A DNA stretch of 13,930 nucleotides. Origin: Baffinella frigidus. Its lineage: Eukaryota; Cryptophyceae; Cryptomonadales; Baffinellaceae. A program made the translations under genes and the position numbers. Below the pieces are notes generated by a model, which saw only the letters and a list, made by a program, of their open reading frames with translations, searched no databases and had not been told where the DNA came from. The stretch covers positions 32,812-46,741 of the forward strand of contig MU646502.1 of assembly GCA_026770585.1 (NCBI GenBank), written 5' to 3'. Below, one piece after another: positions 1 to 8,143 of the stretch (position 1 is its first letter; each line of letters begins with the position of its first letter).

Positions 1-87
1 TAGGGTGTAGGGTGTGGGGTGTAGGGTGTAGGGTGTAGGGTGTGGGGTGTAGGGTGTAGGGTGTAGGGTGCAGGGTGTAGGGTGTGA
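1..87 (+). repeat. TGTAGGG telomere-like array
   Basis: About a dozen near-perfect GGTGTAG heptamers. It lies inside intron 13 of the gene, so it is interstitial rather than a chromosome end. Confidence 0.85.
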
Positions 88-90
88 TGC

Positions 91-156
91 CTGCTTGACG
101 AGGTTGGAGTAGGTTCCGCACGACGCGATGAACTCCTTCGTATGCGCAATCACCTC
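91..156 (-). CDS. ABCF2: Exon 13: linker, last exon in window
   Basis: 22 codons, [15 protein letters not shown] then YSNLVKQ. IAS-x-GTY-x-NLV-x-Q is the Arb1-type linker signature. Acceptor CCTACCTCAG, donor CAG|GCATCA (GC type). Two weaker copies lie upstream of it (303-368, 633-667). The gene continues left of base 1. Confidence 0.9.
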
Positions 157-3100
157 CTGAGGTAGGGTTTAGGGTTCAGCGTCGGAAGTCCGCGTCGTCA
201 ACTTTAGCGTCAACTTTAGAGGAAGTCCGCGTCGTCAACTGTAGCGTTGGTGGAAGTCAGCGTCGTCAACGTCAACCCCACACCATCAACCCCAAAGTGG
301 CAATGCTTGACGAGGTTGGAGTAGGTTCCGCACGACGCGATTGACTCCTTGGTAGGCGCGATCACCTCCTGAGGTAGGGTTTGGGGTTGAGTGTTTGGGG
401 TGTGGGGTTTAGGGTTGAGTGATGAGTGTTTAGGATGTGGGTTTTGGGGTTTTGGGGTTCAGGGTGTTGGGTTCAGGGTTCAGGGTTCAGGGTTTAGGGT
501 TCAGGGTTTAGGGTTTAGGGTTGGCGGAAGTTATCGCCGTCAACGTTTGGCATTGCGTGACGAAGTTTAGGGCATAGGGATTAGGGATTAGGGATTAGGG
601 GTTAGGGATTAGGGATTATGGTTTGGGGGTTAGACGCGATGAACTCCTTCGTGGGCGCGATCACCTCCTGATACATAGAATAGAGTTTAGGGTTCGCGGA
701 ACTCAGCGTGTTGGGGTTTGGGGATTGGGGTTTGGGGTTTTGGGTTAAGGGTTGGCGGAAGTTATCGTCGTCAACGTTTGGCATTGCTTGACGAAGTTTA
801 GGGTTTGGTGTTTGGTGTTTGGTGTTTGGTGTTTGTTGTTTGGTGTTTGGTGTTTGGTGTTTGTTGTTTGGTGTTTAGGGTTTAGGGTTTAGGGTTTAGG
901 GTCTGGGGTTTGGGGTTTTGCCTGCTGCTTGTTGTAAAGCTTCATCTGGGCCGTTTCTTGCTCGGTCTTGGTCTTGACAAAGGTGTCATAGTTCCCGCCT
1001 GGTTTGGGGTTGAGGGTTTAGGGTTTATGGTTTAGGATTTCGGGTTTCGGGTTTCGGGTTTAGGGTTTCGGGTTTAGGGTTTAGATTTCAGGGTTTAGGG
1101 TTTAGGGGTTAGGGTTTAGGGTTGAGGGTTTACCCCAGTAGTGGAGGGACTTGCGCTTCAGCTCGATGATGTTGGTGCACACCCCTGCGTTGGTGTTTAG
1201 GGTTTCGGGTTCAGGGTTTAGGGTTTCGGGTTTCGGGTTTCGGGTTTCGGGTTTCGGGTTTCGGGTTTCGGGTTTAGGGTTTAGGGCTTAGGGTTGGGGT
1301 TTTGGGTTTCTAGTTTAGAGTTTAGGGTTTCGGGTGTAGTGATCTGGGTTTAGAGTTTAGGGTTTCGGGGGACCGTTGAGGAAATCCTGCGAGTGGGAGG
1401 TGACGACTAGGATCTTGTCATACGTCGCCACACCCTAAACCCTAAACCCTAAACCCTCAGCCACAAACCCTTCACGCTACACCCTGCAACCCGTGAACCC
1501 CTAAACCCTCATCCAAACACCTCAAACCCACATCCAAATCCACAACCCAAACCCTGAACCCCGAACACCACACCGCACACCATCCACCCTCCACCCGAAA
1601 CTCCAAACCCTCAGTGCAGGCTGGGATCGGACTGTTGAGGAAATCCTGGGAGTGGGAGGTGACGACCAAGATCTTGTCTTAGGTCGCCAACCCCTGAACC
1701 GTACACCCTAAACCCTTCACGCTACACCCTGCACCCTGCACCCTGCACCCCCGAGCCCTGAACACCACACCATTCACCCTTAACTCCAAACCCTGACTCC
1801 AGGCTGGGATTGGACCGTTCAGGAAATCCTGGGAGTGGGAGGTGACGACTAGGATCTTGTCGTACGTCGCCAAGTGCTCCTCCAGCCACACCACCGACTG
1901 CAGTAGGGTTTGGGGTTTAGCGTTTGGGGTTTGGGGTTTGGGGTTTCGAGTCTAGGATTTGGAGATAGGGTGGGGTGTTGAGGTGTAGGATTTAGGGTTT
2001 AGTGTTTAGTGTTTAAGGTTTGGGTTTTAGGGGACACCCTAAACCCTAAACCCCAGGGCGGTGTAGGGTGTAGGATATGATCTTGTCGTTTATAGTCTAG
2101 GGTTCAGGGGGGGCTGCCTGCAAGTCGAGGAGGATGGTGGGCTCGTCCAAGACGAGGAAGGTCGGGCGGCGGTAGAGCGCTTCGCACAGCTCCTCAACCC
2201 TCAACCCTCAACCCTCAACCGTAAACCGCTCAACGCTAAACCCTAGCACAGCGACACCCGCATCCGCCGAAACGCTACACGCCAATCCTGAAACGCTAAC
2301 ACCCAACAACACCTAAACCCTAACAACATTTTCATTAAATACCAAACACACGGCGCTCAGACACGACCCCCTTAGGAGTTCAGGGGTTGAGTCTGGGTTG
2401 AAGTGGAGGTGGGTTTAGGGGTTTGAGTTTGGGTTTCACGGGGGGGGTGCCTGCAAGTCGAGGTGGCTGGTCGGCATAAACGCTAAACGCGCAACCTTAA
2501 ACAATAAACGTTCAACGTTAAACGCTAAACCCGAACCCACGGTGCCGAACCACGCAAGAGTGTAGGGCTGACCTGGGAAAACAAGCCAGTTCACACGGAA
2601 TTTGGAACAAATTTCCGAAATTTCGATTTTTATGTGGGAAGAATGTCCACTTATGAACTTAAGAAATAGTAGAATTCTACTATTTCTCCTGTGGGCCACT
2701 CTGCCCTACACTCTTGCGTGGAAGTTTCGGTGTTTCTCGTTCGGGGTGTCCACCCAAGATCAGACGAAAAGCAATTGCAAAAGTCAATTTCCCGGATTTC
2801 AGGGGGAATACACGCCAAAAGTGAATCGAAAGTCCCTGACAGGGACTCTACTAGAGCCATTGCTTTTTACAATTGCTCCGCGTAAAATCTAGGGTGGAGG
2901 GGGCACCTGCAAGTCGATCGTGTTGTAGGATCGTGTCGTTTATAGTCTGGGTGTCAGGGGGGGTTGCCTGCAAGTCGAGGTGGTTGGTCGGCTCGTCGAG
3001 GAGGAGGAGCGCCGGCCGCCGGAACAGCGCCTCGCACAGCGACACCCGCATCCTCCACCCTCCACTCAGATCCTGTGGGGTACGCGCTATTAGATCCTGT

Positions 3101-6100
3101 AGGGAAAGTTGGATCCTACAGGGGCACCGTTCTGGCGAGGAGGGTTGAAGTCCAATCTGAGTCTACTATATAGTTGAAGTCCAAGCAGAGAGAGCGCCTC
3201 GCCTGGCGACACCCGCATCCGCCACCCTCCACTCCGTGCTAGGAACACGCAAGGCAGTCACGACCGACCGTCTGGCTTCGGCGTCCGCGCCTAGAGACTC
3301 TTGATTTACTATGTATTGATGCAGCATCCGCCAACCTCCACTCAGGTCCTGCAGAGAGCCGTTCTGGGTTTAGGGGTGTTGGTGCAGGATTTGGGATTTA
3401 AGGTTTGAGGTGTAGGGTGTAGGGTGTAGGGTGTGGGGCTTAGGGCTTAGGGTTTTATGTCCACGCGGAACAGCGCCTCGCACAACGACACGCGCATCCG
3501 CCACCCTCCACTCAGATCCTGCCGTGCGTGTTTGGGGTTTAGGGTTTAGGGTTTGGGGTGCAGGGTGTAGGGTTTATGGTTCAGGGTTCAGGATCCAGGT
3601 TTTAGAATCCAGGGTTCAGGGTTTAGGGTCTAAGGTTTCGGGTTTCGGGTTTCGGGTTTCGGGGGAGTGCCTCGGTCGCCTTGGTGAGAAAGGGTCCGGT
3701 GAAGCCCAGACCCATTTCGGGTTTCGGGTTTCGGGTTCCGTGTTTCGGGTTCCGGGTTTCGGGTTTCGGGTTTCGGGTTCAGGCTTTCGTTTTTCTTGTT
3801 TCGGGTCTTCAGGATTTTGGGTTTCAGGGTTTCGGGTTTCGGGTTTCGGGTGTAGGTTTCAGGGTTTCAGGTTTCGGGTATGGGATTTGGGGTTTCGGGT
3901 TTCGGGGGGAGTGTCTTGAGGGTCAAAGGTTTGGGTGGGTGTGAGGGAGTGCGGTTTGGGGTTTGGAATACCTTGATAGCCTTGGCGAGGAAGGTTCCGG
4001 TGAAGCCCAACCCATCCAAGGTTCCGTGTTCAGGCTTTCGGGTTCCGTGTTTCGGGTTTCGGGTAGAGGGCAGAGGGGTCAAGGTGGAGGGTGGAGGGTG
4101 AAGTGCTTTAGTCGCCTTCTTAGGGTTTCAAGTGTAAGGTTTCGAATGAAGGGCGGAGTGTGCCTTGGTGGCCTTGGCGAGGAACGGTCCCGTGAAGCCG
4201 AGACCGGACAGGAGGTGCCCCGCACGCTGCTCGAACATCTGTACGTGGTGTTCAGAATTCAGCGTCTAGAGTTCAAGGTTTTACCGAGGTCAGATATCGT
4301 CCCGACACCCAAATTTGTTTTTAGAAAAGGGGGGTAAATTATTTTTTCCAAGTCAAAGCCCTGGTGAGGAAGGGTCCCGTGAAGCCGAGACCGGACAGGA
4401 GCTGCCCCGCACGCTGTTCGAACATCTGCAGAGGGGTTTGAATTTAGGGTTTGGGGTTCAGGGTTCAGGGTGTGGGAACACCATATACAACAACGCGGCA
4501 AAAGTGGACGATGCTGCTGTCAACCAAAGTCAACCTTTACCCCCAAAGTAGTCATCGTAGCGTTTAGTCAACTTTAGTGCCGAGACCGGGCAGGAGGTGC
4601 CCCGCACGATGTTCGAATATCTGTATGTGGTTTCGATTTCAGCATTTGGGGTTTAGGGTTTAAGGTTTAGGGTTTAGGGTTTAGGGTTTAGGGTTTAGGG
4701 TTTCAGTGCGCACGTTGGGATTTACTATGTATTGTCCATTATTTATTATTAGGGTTGAGGGTTGAGGGTTGAAGGGGGTTTTCGGGGGGGGTGTAGGGGT
4801 TGTTTAGGGTTGGACCTCAGACCGCATCCACCAACCCTCAGAATTGAACCAAATCGCGATATGGAGACGTGTGGTCATTTCCCCTGGGTGGTAAATCCTC
4901 ATGGTAAATCCTCAGGATTTACCACCCTGATGGTAAATCCTGAGGATTTACCACCCAGGGGAAATCAACATTTGCGATCGCTCGATTTTAATAGGGCAAC
5001 GGCCTGAAAATGGGGTAGTTATGCCTACGGCATTGCTTAGGACCTCCTACCGTAGGCCGAGACCTTTTGGTCCTAGGATCCCTCGGCCTACGGTAGGAGG
5101 TCCTAGGCAATGCCGTATGCCTAACTACCCCATTTTCAGGCCGTTAGCCTATGAGTGTGGGACGATGCAGACCTAGCGGGTCTAGGGGTCCAACTTGAAC
5201 CCTAAGCGCCAAACCCTGAGCCCATCTTACTGTAAGGCATCAGAGTTGCGTCGGTGCTTTCGTGGCCGCTACGTGGCTGGGATGATGCAACCCGCAGAGA
5301 TGAAACCCGAAACCCGAACCTCGAAACCCAGATGAGGATGATCCCATTTCGGCTTGGCTGAAGGCACCAGTGGCTGCTAAGTGGAACCGTCAACTTTCGC
5401 CAACTTTCGCTGGTGGGAACAAGACCTCAGGCTGCATGGAGTCGAGCTTCTCAAAGATGTCGGAGAGCCCCGGGGCGTTCGGCCCCGACTCCTCCACCAT
5501 CTTTTCGGCTAGCTCCTGGGTTAGGGGTTGTAGGGTTAGTGTTTAGTGTTTAGGGTTTAGGCGCCCCCGGGCCCACCAACTCCTGCAGAGGGGTGTGCGG
5601 GGATTGAGGGGGGGTGAGGTGGTGTGGGAGAGGGGGGGGGTAGGGGTTGGGGCGTAGGGTTTAGAGTATGACAAACCCGGTGCAGTTGGCCCCGACTCCT
5701 AGACCATCTTCTTGGTTGAGGGCTTAGGATTAGGTTTAGGGTTTAGGTTTATGGGACAGGTTGTAGGCGCGCCGGGCCCGACTCTTCCTCCATCCTTTCC
5801 ACACGAGGCTATCTATGCGAACTGATTCCTAAGTCAATTATTGGAATGTTGCCTAAGAAACACGCCACCAGTCAGCAATTGGTCACGTACCTGCACGCTT
5901 TCCGTGCAGACTTTCCCACAAACCCCTAAAACGTCCATTTGTTCTGTTCGCATGGGTAGCCTCGTGCGGTTCGGTTCGGCTGGCTCCTGCACCCTCAACA
6001 CTTCCCATCTTTTATCTTCGTTTTGTTTGGGGGGGGGCAGGGTGTGGAATGGGTGGGGTGAGAAGGGGGGGGGGGGGCGTTATCCCGGGGGGGGTTCAGG

Positions 6101-8063
6101 GTTCCTCTTGCTTCTCACCGAGACAAAAATCGAGAGTGGAACGTCTCAGAGCAAAAGTGGAACCTCCGTTGACTTAAGGTAACGGTGGATGCCTGAGAGA
6201 GCCCCTTTCCGCAGGCTCATACCCAATCAATGAGTTCATTGCGTCCCTCCATAGAATACATCTCAGACTTCAGTGGGGCTTGGAGCCATTCTGTACATTT
6301 AGAGTTTTAAAACTCTTCGATTTGTACCAGAAATAGTTTCCATGGACAGTTTCTGAGATAGAATCTATGAAAGGGCCCGATGAGAGTGCTGTACTTAAAA
6401 AGGGGGTGGGTGGGTGTCTCGAGGCGGCGGGCCTCGTTCTTGCCACCCTCAGCGTAAGGATTCAGGGTTTCGGGTTTCGAGTTTCGGGTTTCGGGGTTCG
6501 GGTTTCGGTTTTCGGTTTTCGCTTTTCGAGTTTCGGGTGTAGAGAGGGGTTAGGGCTGGGTGCCGGGGTGAGGGGGGGGGGGGGGGAGGGTGGAGGGGTA
6601 AGGTGCCACGAGGCGGCGGGCCTCGTTCTTCGCGCCTACTTACGATGCAGTCCTCGGGGGGGGCGGGGCTCAGTTCCGTAAAAGAATTGATTGATTTGGA
6701 GGAGGGAGGGGTAAGGTGCCTCGAGGCAGCGGGCCTCGTTCTCGCCGCCTCCTTACGACACCGTCATCGGGCGGAAACACCTTCCTAATCAGTAACACGA
6801 ACAGGGGTGGAGGAGGGAGGGGGCATGCCTCAGGTGTTTTTGACCATCAACGGGATCTCTCAGCAGGGGGGGTGGAGGAGGGAGGGGGCGATGCCTCGAA
6901 CCAGAGGGCCTCGTTCTCGGCCCATCCTCACGACAGGATCGATGACGTCACGAGGAGGGAACACCTTCCTTATCAGTACCACGAACCGGGGTGGAGGAGG
7001 GAGGGGGCATGCTTCGAGCCGGCGCATCTCGTTCTTGCCCCATCCTACTAGGGTAACGGCCTGAAAATGGGGTAGTTAGGCCTACGGCATTGCCTAGGAC
7101 CTCCTACCGTAGGCCGAGACTTTTTGGTCCTAGGATCCCTCGGCCTACGGTAGGAGGTCCTAGGCAATACCGTATGCCTAACTACCCCATTTTCAGGCCG
7201 TTATCCTATGAATCCGTACGATCCTTACGATACCGTTCTCGGGGGGGCGGGGCTTATGACCCTAACAGTATTGATTAATTCCTTTGGGCGCGACAAAAAT
7301 TTCTTCACAAGTGGGGGGGGGGGGGGCATGTCTCGAGGCGTTGGGCATCGTTCTTGGCACACCCAGGGTCATGAGGCGGGAACACCTTCCTAATCAGTAA
7401 CACGAATTTAATAGTGGGAGGTCATAACTATAGATTTGTAAAGTCACTTTCGTGGTACAAATTATAAAACTGAGCTCATTTAAAACTAGAAACGGCTGCA
7501 ATTCCTTTATAAAACCACGATGTTTTTAAAATTTGTACCAGAAACGAGCGACTTTACAAATCTATAGTTATGAGCGTCGATTATGAAATTGGAAGGAGGG
7601 AGGGGTAAGGTGCCTCGAGGCGATGGGCTTCTTTCCGGGCGCCCTGGACCACCGTCTCCAGCGCCGTCATGTTGCTCGGCGCGCATTCCTGTTCAGGATC
7701 AGCACTTCAGTTGGCGAAATGGTGACTTTCCTAGCACCCAAAGTCGTGTTGCTCGGCGCGCATTCCTGCGGGGACACGAGAGTCATCATCGGTGGGCATG
7801 CTTCCATAAATTAAAATTTCAGGAGTAGGGAGTTGTGAGTCGAGAAATGCATCACGGGCAACCTTGACATCAAGTCGGCACTTCGGTTGGCGGAATGGTG
7901 ACTTTCCTAGCACCCAAAGTCGTGTTGCTCGGCGCGCGCATTCCTGCGGGGACACATCAGGTCAATGACACGGGGACACGAAGTTGTGAGAACGGTGACG
8001 TTCTACGCGCCTACGCGCATGCATGAAGACCTCTCTCTCTCTCTCTCTCTCTCCATCTCTCTG

Positions 8064-8101
<38 letters not shown>

Positions 8102-8106
8102 GTCTC

Positions 8107-8143
<37 letters not shown>

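Larger units (their letters stand above)
157..921 (-). other. Intron 12
   Basis: 765 nt, GC donor. Holds two exon-13 5'-end echoes and shorter CATTGC(T/G)TGACGAAG remnants (551, 781), repeated GGAAGTCCGCGTCGTCAAC-type units (184-273), and TTTAGGG, GGGATTA and TTTGGTG arrays. Confidence 0.8.
1185..1815 (-). other. Intron 10
   Basis: 631 nt, GT donor. Holds two exon-10 3'-end echoes separated by CCCTAAA-type repeats on the plus strand, then TTTCGGG/TTTAGGG repeats up to exon 11. Confidence 0.8.
1898..2967 (-). other. Intron 9
   Basis: 1070 nt, GC donor. Holds three exon-9 3'-end echoes (2118, 2451, 2907), telomere-like repeats in both orientations, and a terminal-inverted-repeat element with a perfect central palindrome (2550-2721). 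Confidence 0.8.
3073..4163 (-). other. Intron 8
   Basis: 1091 nt, GC donor. Holds three exon-9 5'-end echoes, two exon-8 3'-end echoes, TTTAGGG and TTTCGGG arrays, and a 47-nt segment matched in inverse at 10995-11041. Confidence 0.8.
4239..5425 (-). other. Intron 7
   Basis: 1187 nt, GT donor. Holds two exon-8 5'-end echoes, a short exon-7 3'-end echo (4816-4825), telomere-like runs, a foldback (4877-4965) and a 160-bp MITE-like element (4992-5151). 5160-5400 shows nothing recognisable. Confidence 0.78.
5516..7613 (-). other. Intron 6
   Basis: The longest intron (2098 nt), GC donor. Holds three exon-7 5'-end echoes, seven exon-6 3'-end echoes, four palindromic elements (5802, 6250, 7049, 7423) and long G-runs at about 6027, 6067, 6577 and 7314. 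AACACCTTCCTAATCAGTAA-like sequence recurs at 6775, 6960 and 7381, marking a repeated unit. Confidence 0.8.

Noticed and set aside
1-87. True chromosome end (telomere)
   Set aside because: The array is degenerate and lies between exon 13 and the missing second half of the gene, so it is most likely interstitial; the window edge prevents full proof.
3431-3944. Open frames of 87-162 codons rich in [10 protein letters not shown]
   Set aside because: They are translations of TTTCGGG/TTTAGGG arrays, whose 7-nt unit stays open in some frames; no domain and repeat-driven composition.
5841-6182. 113-codon plus-strand frame
   Set aside because: Begins inside a terminal-inverted-repeat element and crosses two long G-runs; no domain seen.
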